Part shown: piece after piece, positions 1 through 8,429 of the stretch | Layout: every line of letters starts with the position of its first letter | Position numbering within the stretch: the first letter of the stretch is position 1 | Assembly (NCBI GenBank): GCA_902497185.1 | Contig: CABVEG010000011.1 | Location: forward strand, 1-15,043 | DNA from: an uncultured Eubacteriales bacterium | Lineage (GTDB): Bacteria; Bacillota; Clostridia; Lachnospirales; CAG-274 | Length of the DNA stretch: 15,043 bases | Direction: 5' to 3' | The notes under the pieces: model-generated | The model's input: the letters and a program-made list of their open reading frames with translations, nothing else | Database searches by the model: none | What the model was told of the DNA's origin: nothing | Position numbers and translations under genes: made by a program

Positions 1-14
1 TATCATGAAAGCAG

Positions 15-50
15 AAAAGACTCAAACCTTTATTGGAATGAGTCTTTTTT
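15..50. terminator. Bidirectional hairpin terminator downstream of pyk
   Basis: A 10-bp perfect inverted repeat, AAAAGACTCA at 15-24 and TGAGTCTTTT at 39-48, encloses a 14-nt loop that can add a CC/GG pair (27-28 with 35-36). Read on the minus strand it lies about 40 nt past the pyk stop codon and is followed by TTTTC, so it can end the pyk transcript. On the plus strand the stem runs into six T residues (45-50), so it may also stop a convergent gene lying left of the window, which cannot be seen here. Confidence 0.8.
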
Positions 51-90
51 CTTGGGCTTAATGCGACAGCCCCTTTTAACAAATCTGAAA

Positions 91-1857
91 TTACTTTCTT
101 TCAATATTTACAACACCGGTCTTAGTATCAATAGCAACAAGTAAGTTATCAGGAACAACATCAACATTACAGTCGCAAAGTATACATGGAACATTTAATT
201 GTCTTGCTAAATCCACGGCATGAGTAAAGTCATCTTTCTTATTATCTGAACCTACAATAATTGCTCCTGCCTTCATCATATAAGGAATAAGCCCCTTATC
301 AGGATTAGATGTAACAAAAATATCACCTGTCTTAAAATGAAGCTTTGCATCATCACAATTTACACAAATATTAGTATGTGCAGTCACATTAGCAACCTTA
401 ACCATAGATCTGCCCTTTAAGAGAGTATTGCCTACAATACCAACCTTAATTGTATTAGTTGAGCCTGTTGTTCCAAGAGGTGTACCACCTGTAAATACCA
501 TAAGCTCACCACTCTGAGCGTGACCAAGCTCAAGAGCCTTATTAGCCAAATCATCAAACAATGCAGACATATTTTCCTGCTCAAATCCAATCTGCATAGG
601 AATTGTACCCCAAATAAGATTAAGCTGTCTGCAAGTTCTCTCAATAGGAGAACAGCCTAAAATTGTAGTAGCAGGTCTGTACTTTGAAACTTCCTTTACA
701 GCTCTGCCTGACAACGTAATTGTGGAAATAATTGCAGCATTTAAGTCATTAGCTGTAGTACATGCGGAATGGCTAACAGCACTTGTAATATTTCTTACTC
801 TTAAGCTCTTAGAATATGCCTTGTTAAATCTTTCAGCATAGTTAATTGAAGATTCAACCTTTCTGGCAATTCTGTCCATAGCCTTAACAGCCTCAACAGG
901 ATAATCGCCCTGAGCAGTTTCACCTGAAAGCATAATAGCATCAGTATGGTCAAAAATAGCATTGGCAACATCGTTAACTTCTGCTCTTGTAGGTCTTGGA
1001 TTGTCAATCATAGAGTTAAGCATCTGTGTTGCAGTGATAACAGGCTTACCCTTTTCAATACACTTTCTGATAAGCATTTTCTGAACAAGAGGAACTTCCT
1101 CAAAAGGAATTTCAACACCAAGATCACCTCTTGCAACCATAATACCATCAGTTACTTCAAGAATTTCATCAATATTATCAACACCATCTCTGTTTTCAAT
1201 CTTAGAGATAATCTGAATATCACTTCCACCGCAATCTTCAAGTACTCTCTTAATTTCAAGTACGTCCTTTGCAGAACGGATAAATGATGCAGCAATATAA
1301 TCAACACCAACACTTACACCAAACTTAATATCATCAATATCCTTATCTGTAAGAGCAGGAAGATTAATATGAACATTTGGTAAGTTTACACCCTTCTTAG
1401 TACCGAGCAAGCCTGAGTTTACAACACGGCAAATAACATCATTGCCCTTAATATCAGTAACTGTAAGCTCAATTAAACCATCATCAATAAGAACGGTTGA
1501 ACCAACGCTTAAATCCTTTGTAATATCTTCATAAGTAACAGCAACTTTTGTGTTGTCACCTACAATATCATCAGTAGTAAGTGTAAAAGTCTGACCAACC
1601 TCAAGCTGAACCTTCTTACCGTCAACTAAGTCCTTTGTTCTGATTTCAGGACCCTTTGTATCAAGAATAATAGGAATAGGCGCACCAAGTTCTTCTCTTG
1701 CCTGCTTTAAATTTGCAATTCTCTGACCATGTTCCTCATGGTCACCGTGAGAAAAGTTAAGTCTTGCAGCACTTATGCCTGCCTCAATAAGAGCCTTAAT
1801 TTCTTCAACGCTGTTTGATGCAGGACCTAATGTTGAAACAATTTTAGTTTTACGCAT
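91..1857 (-). CDS. pyk: Pyruvate kinase with C-terminal PEP-utilizer-like extension
   Basis: Converts phosphoenolpyruvate and ADP to pyruvate and ATP, the last step of glycolysis, in the cytoplasm. The 588-residue protein shows the N-terminal TIM-barrel (KIVSTLGPAS; RLNFSHG), the B-domain insertion around 75-160, the active-site signature SKIENRDGVDNIDEI near 218-232 with catalytic Lys219, ARGDLGVE at 242-249 and SGETAQGDYP at 311-320. Family members without an extension are about 470 residues; residues from about 475 on resemble the extra domain of Bacillus-type enzymes, related to the phosphohistidine domain of PEP-utilizing enzymes, with FTHA (544-547) in place of the usual TSHA. The extension holds five cysteines in CxxC and CxxCxC arrangements. 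I chose the start at 1857 because AAGGAG lies 7 nt upstream; an in-frame ATG at 1884 has no such site. It stands alone behind the ilv-leu operon terminator. Its product pyruvate feeds that operon. Confidence 0.97.
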   Translation of the reverse strand: MRKTKIVSTLGPASNSVEEIKALIEAGISAARLNFSHGDHEEHGQRIANLKQAREELGAPIPIILDTKGPEIRTKDLVDGKKVQLEVGQTFTLTTDDIVGDNTKVAVTYEDITKDLSVGSTVLIDDGLIELTVTDIKGNDVICRVVNSGLLGTKKGVNLPNVHINLPALTDKDIDDIKFGVSVGVDYIAASFIRSAKDVLEIKRVLEDCGGSDIQIISKIENRDGVDNIDEILEVTDGIMVARGDLGVEIPFEEVPLVQKMLIRKCIEKGKPVITATQMLNSMIDNPRPTRAEVNDVANAIFDHTDAIMLSGETAQGDYPVEAVKAMDRIARKVESSINYAERFNKAYSKSLRVRNITSAVSHSACTTANDLNAAIISTITLSGRAVKEVSKYRPATTILGCSPIERTCRQLNLIWGTIPMQIGFEQENMSALFDDLANKALELGHAQSGELMVFTGGTPLGTTGSTNTIKVGIVGNTLLKGRSMVKVANVTAHTNICVNCDDAKLHFKTGDIFVTSNPDKGLIPYMMKAGAIIVGSDNKKDDFTHAVDLARQLNVPCILCDCNVDVVPDNLLVAIDTKTGVVNIERK

Positions 1858-1894
1858 AAATATTCTCCTTTTTACAAAAAACATTTTTATTCAC

Positions 1895-1924
1895 ATTATA
1901 TTTATTTTAACATATCATTGTTTA
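1895..1924 (-). promoter_or_regulatory. Probable pyk promoter
   Basis: The gap between the operon terminator and pyk holds a perfect minus-strand -10 hexamer TATAAT at 1895-1900, about 38 nt before the pyk start. No good -35 hexamer lies 16-18 nt upstream. An alternative just upstream is an extended -10, TGTTAAAAT at 1904-1912. The need for a promoter here is inferred from the preceding terminator; which hexamer is used cannot be decided by eye. Confidence 0.4.
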
Positions 1925-2002
1925 AATTTCTACACTTTTTTTATGTTTTTACAAAGTTTATACCTAATAATATTTTATCTCCAATTTACTGTAAATATTG
2001 CA

Positions 2003-2046
2003 TAAAAAACACTTCCATAAGCAATAAGCTAAAGGAAGTGTCTTTT
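2003..2046 (-). terminator. Rho-independent terminator of the ilv-leu operon
   Basis: An 8-bp inverted repeat, ACACTTCC at 2009-2016 and GGAAGTGT at 2034-2041, encloses a 17-nt loop that has a further AGC/GCT pairing. On the minus strand it starts about 18 nt after the ilvB stop codon, and the stem is followed by a run of T residues (complement of 2004-2009), the layout of an intrinsic terminator. The plus strand also has a T run (2043-2047), so it may work in both directions. It separates the operon from pyk. Confidence 0.85.
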
Positions 2047-2058
2047 TAAAATATTTTT

Positions 2059-3750
2059 TTAATTCTGCTGCATTTCCTCATACTCATCAAGAGTAATCAT
2101 ATCATCACAGCTCTTGCCTGCAGGAATCATAGGGAATACCTTTTCATCTCTGCCAATTTCACATATAATAAGTGCTGGTTTGCCGCAGGCAATAGCACCC
2201 TTAATGGCATCATCAACTTCTTCAGGCTTAGTAACATTAAATACCTGAGCCTTATAAGCCTCACCAAGTTTAACAAAATCAGTAGCCTTATCAAGGTTAG
2301 TCTGTGAATATCTTGCGTCATAGAATAGATCCTGCCACTGTCTAACCATACCTAAAACATGATTGTTAATAACAACCTCAATGATAGGCACATCATTTGC
2401 AACAGCAGTAGCCATTTCAATATGATTCATATAGAAGCATCCGTCACCTGCAATATTAAATACTACCTTATCAGGCTGACCAACCTTAGCACCAATAGCC
2501 GCACCAAGACCATAGCCCATAGTACCCAAGCCACCTGAAGTAAGAAAATGTCTGGGATACTTATTTTCAATAAACTGGCAAGCCCACATCTGGTGCTGAC
2601 CAACCTCAGTTACAATAATTTCCTCGCCCTTACAGATTGCATTAATTCTCTCCATAATGTACTGTGGCTTTAATGTACCGTCATGGTCATATTTTAAAGG
2701 ATACTTAGTCTTGTATTCATCAACTTCAGCTAACCATTCCTTACGCTCTGTTTTTTCAAGAACTGCATTTAATCTCTTGCATACCTCATCTACATCACCG
2801 ATAATTGACTGTGCCGTAATAATGTTTTTATTAATTTCAGCCGGGTCAATATCAATATGTAAAACTTTTGCATTTGGTGCAAATTTTTTAAAGTTAGTTG
2901 CAACTCTGTCACTGAATCTTGCACCCATAGCAATAAAAAGATCACACTCATTTGCTAAAAGGTTAGAGGTTTTAGTACCATGCATACCAATCATACCCGT
3001 ATAATTAGGGTGGTCAGAAGGTATAACACCTAAGCCCATTGCAGAGCAGGAAACCGGAATATCCTGACTTTCAACAAACTTAATAATTTCAGCAGAGGCC
3101 TCTGAATTAACACAGCCGCCGCCGCAGTATAAAAACGGCTTTTCAGCTGACTTAATAAGTTCAACAGCTGCTGCTAAATCATCTTTTTTAATAGTTTTTA
3201 CTCTCTTCTCTATTACATAAGGCTCTGCCTTAGTATATTCACACATTGCTCCTGTAACATCCTTGGTAATATCAATAAGCACAGGACCCGGACGACCCTT
3301 TCTAGCAATATAAAATGCCTTTCTTACAGTTTCAGCAAGTTTTGTTACATCCTTAACAATAAAATTATGCTTTGTTATAGGCATTGTTACACCTGTAATA
3401 TCTACCTCCTGAAAGCTGTCCTTACCAAGATACTCTAAGCCTACGTTGCCTGTAATTGCAACCATAGGAATACTGTCCATATAAGCAGTGGCTATACCTG
3501 TAACCAAATTACAAGCACCCGGACCGCTTGTAGCAATACAAACACCAACCTTACCTGTTGCTCTGGCATATCCATCAGCAGCATGGGCAGCTCCCTGCTC
3601 ATGAGAAGTAAGGTAATGCTTAATTTCGTGCTGATGCTTATAAAGAGCATCATATATATTTAAAACAGCACCGCCCGGATAACCAAATACAGTATCAACG
3701 CCCTGTTCCTTAAGGCATTCAACCAAAATTTCAGAACCGTTTAATAACAT
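2059..3750 (-). CDS. ilvB: Acetolactate (acetohydroxyacid) synthase, catalytic large subunit
   Basis: Thiamine-diphosphate enzyme that condenses two pyruvates to 2-acetolactate (valine, leucine) or pyruvate with 2-oxobutyrate to 2-aceto-2-hydroxybutyrate (isoleucine). The 563-residue length is normal. Seen in order: the N-terminal TPP-binding domain with the catalytic glutamate in SHEQGAAHAADGYARATG (Glu51), the central FAD-type domain (about 190-330), and the C-terminal TPP domain with the Mg/TPP motif from GDG (435-437) to INN (461-463). MVRQWQ (468-473) is the usual herbicide-site region. ATG is preceded by AGGAG at 7 nt. It is the last gene of the operon, 15 nt after ilvD, while its regulatory partner ilvN is the first gene about 7.5 kb upstream in the same transcript; these two are usually adjacent. 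Confidence 0.97.
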   Translation of the reverse strand: MLLNGSEILVECLKEQGVDTVFGYPGGAVLNIYDALYKHQHEIKHYLTSHEQGAAHAADGYARATGKVGVCIATSGPGACNLVTGIATAYMDSIPMVAITGNVGLEYLGKDSFQEVDITGVTMPITKHNFIVKDVTKLAETVRKAFYIARKGRPGPVLIDITKDVTGAMCEYTKAEPYVIEKRVKTIKKDDLAAAVELIKSAEKPFLYCGGGCVNSEASAEIIKFVESQDIPVSCSAMGLGVIPSDHPNYTGMIGMHGTKTSNLLANECDLFIAMGARFSDRVATNFKKFAPNAKVLHIDIDPAEINKNIITAQSIIGDVDEVCKRLNAVLEKTERKEWLAEVDEYKTKYPLKYDHDGTLKPQYIMERINAICKGEEIIVTEVGQHQMWACQFIENKYPRHFLTSGGLGTMGYGLGAAIGAKVGQPDKVVFNIAGDGCFYMNHIEMATAVANDVPIIEVVINNHVLGMVRQWQDLFYDARYSQTNLDKATDFVKLGEAYKAQVFNVTKPEEVDDAIKGAIACGKPALIICEIGRDEKVFPMIPAGKSCDDMITLDEYEEMQQN

Positions 3751-3765
3751 ATCTTTCTCCTTCCT

Positions 3766-5424
3766 TTAATTTAAAACCGCACCCTTGTCAGCAGAGCTTA
3801 CAAGTCTTGCATATCTTGAAAGATAACCTGTCTTAATTTTAGGCTCAGGAATAACCCAAGACTTTCTTCTTTCCGCAAGCTCCTCATCACTTACATTAAC
3901 ATTAATTTTACCTGCATTAATGTCTATATCAATAATGTCGCCCTCTCTGACTAAACCTATGTTGCCGCCGGCAGCAGCCTCAGGAGAAACATGACCAATA
4001 CTTGCACCTCTTGATGCACCTGAAAATCTACCGTCTGTAATAAGAGCAACATCCTTATCAAGCTTCATACCTGCAAGGGCAGATGTTGGTGAAAGCATTT
4101 CTCTCATACCGGGACCGCCCTTAGGACCTTCGTAAACAATAACTACAACATCACCCTTAACAATCTTACCGCCAAAAATAGCTGCAATAGCTTCTTCCTC
4201 AGAGTTGAATACTCTTGCAGGACCGCTGTGCTTTAACATTTCGGGAGCAACGGCACTTCTTTTAACAACACAGCCGTCAGGAGCAATATTACCTCTTAAT
4301 ACTGCAATACCGCCTGTAGTTGAGTATGGATTTTCAACCGTTCTTATAATAGTACCATCAGCACCCTTCTTGTCAGCTATATTTTCACCAACAGTCTTTA
4401 ATGTACAGGTTGGATTGTCAAGCTCAAGTAAACCAAGTTTATTAATTTCAGCCATTACGGCAGGAATACCGCCAACTTCATTTAATTCTTCAATGTAATT
4501 AGAGCCGGCAGGAGCCAAATGACAAAGGTTAGGAGTCTTTGAACTGATTTCATTAGCCATATCAAGATTTAACTCAACACCTGCCTCATGTGCAATAGCA
4601 GGAAGATGAAGCATAGAGTTAGTAGAACAGCCAAGAGCCATATCCATAGTTAAAGCATTTCTAAATGCCTTTTCATTCATAATATCCCTAGGCTTTACAT
4701 TATTTTCAACAAGTTTCATAATCTGCATACCTGCATGCTTAGCAAGACCAATTCTGTCACCGTAAACAGCAGGGATAGTACCATTACCCGGTAAAGCCAT
4801 ACCAATAACCTCTGATAAGCAGTTCATTGAATTTGCAGTATACATACCTGAACAGGAACCACAGCTTGGACAGGATTTGTTTTCAAATTCCTTTAATTCA
4901 GCATCATCAATCATATCTGCCTCATAAGCACCAACAGCCTCAAATGTCTTTGAAAGAGATAATTTTTCACAACCCTTGTGACCTGCAAGCATAGGACCGC
5001 CTGAGCACACAATAGCAGGAATGTTTAATCTTGCGGCAGCCATAAGCATACCCGGAACAATCTTATCACAGTTAGGAATAAGCACAAGTCCGTCAAAAGC
5101 ATGAGCGGTAGCCTGACATTCGATGGAATCTGCAATTAATTCTCTTGTAGGAAGAGAATAGTGCATACCAATGTGACCCATAGCAATACCGTCACACACA
5201 CCGATAGCAGGCACTTCAATAGGAGTACCGCCTGCTGCCAAAATACCTGCCTTAACAGCCTTTGCAATATTATCAAGGTGAATATGGCCCGGAATAATTT
5301 CATTCTGGGCGTTTACAACACCAATCAATGGTCTTGATAATTCCTCATCAGTATAGCCCATTGCCTTAAACAATGAACGGTGAGGAGTTTTGTCAGGACC
5401 TTTTTTTACTCTGTCACTAATCAT
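3766..5424 (-). CDS. ilvD: Dihydroxy-acid dehydratase
   Basis: Iron-sulfur lyase that dehydrates 2,3-dihydroxyisovalerate and 2,3-dihydroxy-3-methylvalerate to the 2-oxo acids before valine and isoleucine. The 552 residues match the family length. Visible signatures are PNCDKIVPGMLMAAARLNIP from 117 (Cys119, Lys121), CPSCGSCSGMYTANSMNCL from 185 (Cys185, Cys188, Cys191) and GRFSGASRGASIGHVSPEA near the C terminus. The loop near residue 45 reads PGHIHL, as in the E. coli-type enzyme, rather than the PCN form with a further cysteine ligand seen in plant-type [2Fe-2S] members; from this I infer an oxygen-sensitive cluster, fitting an anaerobe. The start is fixed by AGGAGG 8 nt upstream of ATG. 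A strong hairpin lies in the 70-nt gap after leuB. Confidence 0.97.
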   Translation of the reverse strand: MISDRVKKGPDKTPHRSLFKAMGYTDEELSRPLIGVVNAQNEIIPGHIHLDNIAKAVKAGILAAGGTPIEVPAIGVCDGIAMGHIGMHYSLPTRELIADSIECQATAHAFDGLVLIPNCDKIVPGMLMAAARLNIPAIVCSGGPMLAGHKGCEKLSLSKTFEAVGAYEADMIDDAELKEFENKSCPSCGSCSGMYTANSMNCLSEVIGMALPGNGTIPAVYGDRIGLAKHAGMQIMKLVENNVKPRDIMNEKAFRNALTMDMALGCSTNSMLHLPAIAHEAGVELNLDMANEISSKTPNLCHLAPAGSNYIEELNEVGGIPAVMAEINKLGLLELDNPTCTLKTVGENIADKKGADGTIIRTVENPYSTTGGIAVLRGNIAPDGCVVKRSAVAPEMLKHSGPARVFNSEEEAIAAIFGGKIVKGDVVVIVYEGPKGGPGMREMLSPTSALAGMKLDKDVALITDGRFSGASRGASIGHVSPEAAAGGNIGLVREGDIIDIDINAGKINVNVSDEELAERRKSWVIPEPKIKTGYLSRYARLVSSADKGAVLN

Positions 5425-5452
5425 TTTTCCTTCCTCCTAATCTTAAAAAGCA

Positions 5453-5481
5453 TACTGCCATCACTTTAAGTGAAGGCAGTA
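5453..5481 (-). other. Intercistronic hairpin between leuB and ilvD
   Basis: A near-perfect inverted repeat: seven pairs (TACTGCC 5453-5459 with GGCAGTA 5475-5481), one A/A mismatch, five more pairs (TCACT 5461-5465 with AGTGA 5469-5473) and a 3-nt loop. In the operon mRNA it begins about 13 nt after the leuB stop and is followed by TGCTTTTT and then the ilvD ribosome binding site. The short T run 3 nt from the stem makes it a possible weak intra-operon terminator. It could equally be a processing or 3'-end stabilising element. Confidence 0.6.
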
Positions 5482-5494
5482 CACCATAAATTCA

Positions 5495-6565
5495 TTAAAG
5501 ATTTTCAATAACCAGCTTACCCATTTCCTTACAGCCAACCTGAGTCATACCTTCGCTCATAATGTCACCTGTTCTGTAACCCTTATTAAGAACCTTAGTT
5601 ACAGCATCCTCAATACACTTAGCCTCTTCAAGTAAGCCAAAGCTGTACTTTAACATCATTGCGCCTGAAAGTATAGTAGCAATAGGGTTAGCAATGTCCT
5701 TACCTGCAATGTCAGGTGCAGAACCATGTACAGGCTCATACATACCAAGACTGCCCTCGCCTAAGCTAGCAGATGGAAGCATACCGATAGAACCTGTCAT
5801 CTGAGAAGCCTCATCTGATAAAATATCACCGAAAATATTGCCTGTTACAATAACGTCAAATGTAGTAGGTCTCATAATTAACTGCATTGAGGCATTGTCA
5901 ACATATAAATGGTCAAGCTCAACATCAGGGTAATCCTTAGCAACCTCTAATACAACACTTCTCCAAAGTCTTGATGACTCAAGAACATTCTGCTTATCTA
6001 CATTGGTAACGTGCTTATTTCTCTTTCTTGCAATTTCAAAGGCAGTTCTTGCAATTCTCTCAACTTCCTTAACTGAATACTGCTCAACGTCATAAGCAGC
6101 CTCGCCCATATCAGTCTGCTTTCTGCCCTTTTCGCCAAAGTACATACCGCCTGTAAGCTCTCTTACAACCATAATATCTACACCATCAGCAACAAGCTCA
6201 GGCTTTAAAGGACAAGCACCCTTTAAAGCATCGTGTAAAGTTGCAGGTCTTAAGTTAGCATATAAGCCTAAAGCACCTCTTAAACCAAGTAAAGCTCTTT
6301 CAGGTCTTTTATCTCCCGGAAGAGTATCCCACTGCCAGCCGCCAACTGCACCAAGAAGTACAGAATCACTTGCCTTACAAACGTCAATAGTTTCCTGTGG
6401 AAGTGGCTCGCCGTACTTATCAATAGCACAGCCACCGCCTAATACATATGTATATTCAAATGTGTGACCAAACTTTTCACCAATAGCATTTAATACGTTA
6501 ATATTCTGCTCCATTACCTCTGGACCGATACCGTCACCTGCTACAACAGCAATTTTATAATTCAT
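5495..6565 (-). CDS. leuB: 3-isopropylmalate / 3-methylmalate dehydrogenase
   Basis: NAD-dependent oxidative decarboxylase. In leucine synthesis it converts 3-isopropylmalate to 2-oxoisocaproate; in the citramalate route it converts 3-methylmalate to 2-oxobutyrate. The 356-residue protein has the family layout: GDGIGPEV at 10-17, substrate arginines in LGLRGALGLYANLRP (Arg96, Arg106) and VVRELTGG (Arg135), Tyr142, Lys191, metal-binding aspartates in YVDNAS (Asp223) and GDILSDEAS (Asp247, Asp251), and the NAD site HGSAPDIAGKDIANP from 280. It follows leuD after 29 nt. The ribosome binding site is weaker than its neighbours' (AGAGGTT, about 11 nt before ATG). Since cimA and not leuA lies in the operon, the methylmalate reaction is probably its main role in this context; that is inference. 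All 14 arginine codons are AGA. Confidence 0.96.
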   Translation of the reverse strand: MNYKIAVVAGDGIGPEVMEQNINVLNAIGEKFGHTFEYTYVLGGGCAIDKYGEPLPQETIDVCKASDSVLLGAVGGWQWDTLPGDKRPERALLGLRGALGLYANLRPATLHDALKGACPLKPELVADGVDIMVVRELTGGMYFGEKGRKQTDMGEAAYDVEQYSVKEVERIARTAFEIARKRNKHVTNVDKQNVLESSRLWRSVVLEVAKDYPDVELDHLYVDNASMQLIMRPTTFDVIVTGNIFGDILSDEASQMTGSIGMLPSASLGEGSLGMYEPVHGSAPDIAGKDIANPIATILSGAMMLKYSFGLLEEAKCIEDAVTKVLNKGYRTGDIMSEGMTQVGCKEMGKLVIENL

Positions 6566-6594
6566 TTTATATAACCTCTTTTCAAATAACTAAA

Positions 6595-7101
6595 CTATTT
6601 TAAACCCAACTTAACCTTAGTCTGTTCAATTAAACCGCCAACCTTAAACATTTCCTGCATAAACTCAGGGAAAGGCTCAGCCTGATATGTTTCATTTTTA
6701 GTGTGATTTGTTATAACACCTGTGTTAAAATCAACTTCAACAACATCACCCATATCAATCTTTTCAGCAGCCTCTTCACATTCAAGAATAGGTAAACCGA
6801 TATTAATGGCATTTCTGTAGAAAATTCTTGCAAATGTCTTTGCAATTACACAGGAAACACCGCTTGCCTTAATGGCAATAGGTGCGTGTTCTCTTGAAGA
6901 GCCGCAGCCAAAGTTCTTTTCAGCAACAATAATGTCACCTTCCTTAACATTTTCTGCAAACTTAACTGTTGAATGAATTGCATCCTCCATACAGTGAGCA
7001 GCAAGCTCTTTAGGGTCAGATGAATTCAAATATCTTGCAGGAATAATAACATCTGTATCTATATTATCACCATATTTAAAAACTGTTCCTTTTGCGTTCA
7101 T
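6595..7101 (-). CDS. leuD: 3-isopropylmalate / citramalate isomerase, small subunit
   Basis: Small subunit of the LeuCD aconitase-family isomerase, which moves a hydroxyl group via a dehydrated intermediate: 2- to 3-isopropylmalate, or citramalate via citraconate to 3-methylmalate. The 168-residue length is that of the short type found in Clostridia, archaea and Thermotoga-like bacteria, not the 200-residue E. coli type. Seen: GDNIDTDVIIPARYL near 11-25, NFGCGSSREHAPIAIKASG near 63-81, and FARIFYRNAINIGLP near 90-104. The loop after RYL reads NSSDP; in this family that loop takes part in substrate choice. The gene starts 14 nt after leuC and its ribosome binding site overlaps the leuC stop, so the subunits are probably translated in coupled fashion. 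Confidence 0.96.
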   Translation of the reverse strand: MNAKGTVFKYGDNIDTDVIIPARYLNSSDPKELAAHCMEDAIHSTVKFAENVKEGDIIVAEKNFGCGSSREHAPIAIKASGVSCVIAKTFARIFYRNAINIGLPILECEEAAEKIDMGDVVEVDFNTGVITNHTKNETYQAEPFPEFMQEMFKVGGLIEQTKVKLGLK

Positions 7102-7109
7102 TTCTCGCT

Positions 7110-7118
7110 ACCTCCTTA
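7110..7118 (-). promoter_or_regulatory. Full-length Shine-Dalgarno of leuD overlapping the leuC stop
   Basis: The minus-strand sequence TAAGGAGGT is a nine-base match to the anti-Shine-Dalgarno end of 16S rRNA and lies 8 nt before the leuD ATG. Its first three bases are the leuC TAA stop codon (7116-7118). Ribosomes ending leuC are therefore placed on the leuD start site, which suits equal production of two subunits of one enzyme. Confidence 0.8.
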
Positions 7119-8393
7119 TACGTTTGCAGGGTCTGTAATCTTTCCTGTAAGAGCTGATGCAGCAGCAACAGCAGGACTTGCTAAATAAACGAAAGATTCA
7201 GGATGACCCATACGTCCTATAAAGTTTCTGTTTGTTGTGGATAAAGCCTTTTCTCCCTTGGCAAGTATACCCATATGTCCTCCAAGACATGGACCACAGG
7301 TAGGAGTTGAGAATACACAGCCTGACTCAACAAAAATCTTAGCAATACCCTCTTCAATACACTGAAGATATATATTCTGAGTACCCGGAAGAATAATAAC
7401 TCTAAGCTTAGGATTAACCTTCTTGCCTTCAAGAATCTTAGCTGCAATTCTTAAGTCGTCCATACGTCCGTTAGTACAGGAACCTATAACAACCTGATCA
7501 ATTTCAAGATTCTTACATTCCTCATCATCTACAGTTCTTGTGTTTGAAGGAAGGTGAGGGAATGAAACAGTAGGACGAAGTGTTGAAAGGTCAATTTCAT
7601 AAACCTCATCGTATTCAGCATCTTCATCAGCCTCAAATACTGTATATTCCTTATTAAGCTCCTTATTGTAATGCTCCTTAACATACTCAAGAGTTTTTTC
7701 ATCTACAGGGAAAATACCGTTCTTTCCGCCTGCTTCAATAGCCATATTTGCAATAGTAAATCTGTCATCCATTGAAAGGTACTGTAAACCGTCACCCACA
7801 AATTCCATTGACTTGTATAATGCACCGTCAACACCAATCATACCTATAATATGTAAAATAATATCCTTACCGCTTATCCATTCGGCAGGCTTATTCTTTA
7901 AAACAAACTTTAATGCGGCAGGCACCTTAAACCATGCAACACCTCTTGCCATACCAACAGCCATATCTGTTGAGCCAACACCTGTTGAAAAAGCGCCTAA
8001 AGCACCATAAGTACAAGTATGAGAGTCAGCACCAATTACAACATCACCCGGTACAACAATACCTGCTTCAGGAAGAAGACAGTGTTCAATACCCATCTGA
8101 CCTACTTCAAAATAATTCTTTACACATTTGTCATATGCAAATTCTCTTACCATTTTGCAGTGTTCAGCTGACTTAATGTCCTTGTTTGGTGTAAAATGAT
8201 CAGGTACAATAGATACCTTATTCTTGTCAAAGACTTCTTTAACACCTATTTTCTGAAATTCTTTAATAGCAACAGGAGTTGTAACATCGTTGCCATGTAC
8301 AATGTCAAGCTTAGCTTCAATAAGCTGACCAGCCTTAACAGACTCAAGACCTGCATGAGCCGCTAAAATTTTTTGAGTCATAGTCATACCCAT
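7116..8393 (-). CDS. leuC: 3-isopropylmalate / citramalate isomerase, large subunit
   Basis: Large, [4Fe-4S]-binding subunit of the LeuCD isomerase of the aconitase superfamily. The 425-residue length matches the prokaryotic short LeuC type, paired with short LeuD. The three cluster cysteines are visible: Cys306 in VIGSCTNGRMDDL and Cys366 and Cys369 in TCGPCLGGHMG. Other family motifs are DSHTCTYGALGAFSTGVGST (from 123) and TNRNFIGRMGHPES (from 387). The first ATG (8391-8393) is chosen because AGGAGG lies 9 nt upstream; the ATG two codons later would be 15 nt away. It follows cimA by 36 nt and leads into leuD. It can serve leucine and citramalate routes; the neighbour cimA points to citramalate. 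Confidence 0.96.
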   Translation of the reverse strand: MGMTMTQKILAAHAGLESVKAGQLIEAKLDIVHGNDVTTPVAIKEFQKIGVKEVFDKNKVSIVPDHFTPNKDIKSAEHCKMVREFAYDKCVKNYFEVGQMGIEHCLLPEAGIVVPGDVVIGADSHTCTYGALGAFSTGVGSTDMAVGMARGVAWFKVPAALKFVLKNKPAEWISGKDIILHIIGMIGVDGALYKSMEFVGDGLQYLSMDDRFTIANMAIEAGGKNGIFPVDEKTLEYVKEHYNKELNKEYTVFEADEDAEYDEVYEIDLSTLRPTVSFPHLPSNTRTVDDEECKNLEIDQVVIGSCTNGRMDDLRIAAKILEGKKVNPKLRVIILPGTQNIYLQCIEEGIAKIFVESGCVFSTPTCGPCLGGHMGILAKGEKALSTTNRNFIGRMGHPESFVYLASPAVAAASALTGKITDPANV

Positions 8394-8429
8394 AGTAGTT
8401 ATCCTCCTAATAATTTTATTATTTTACAC

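Noticed and set aside
1858..1884. Upstream ATG extending pyruvate kinase by nine residues
   Set aside because: The extension has no family similarity and the AAGGAG site is correctly spaced for the ATG at 1855-1857.
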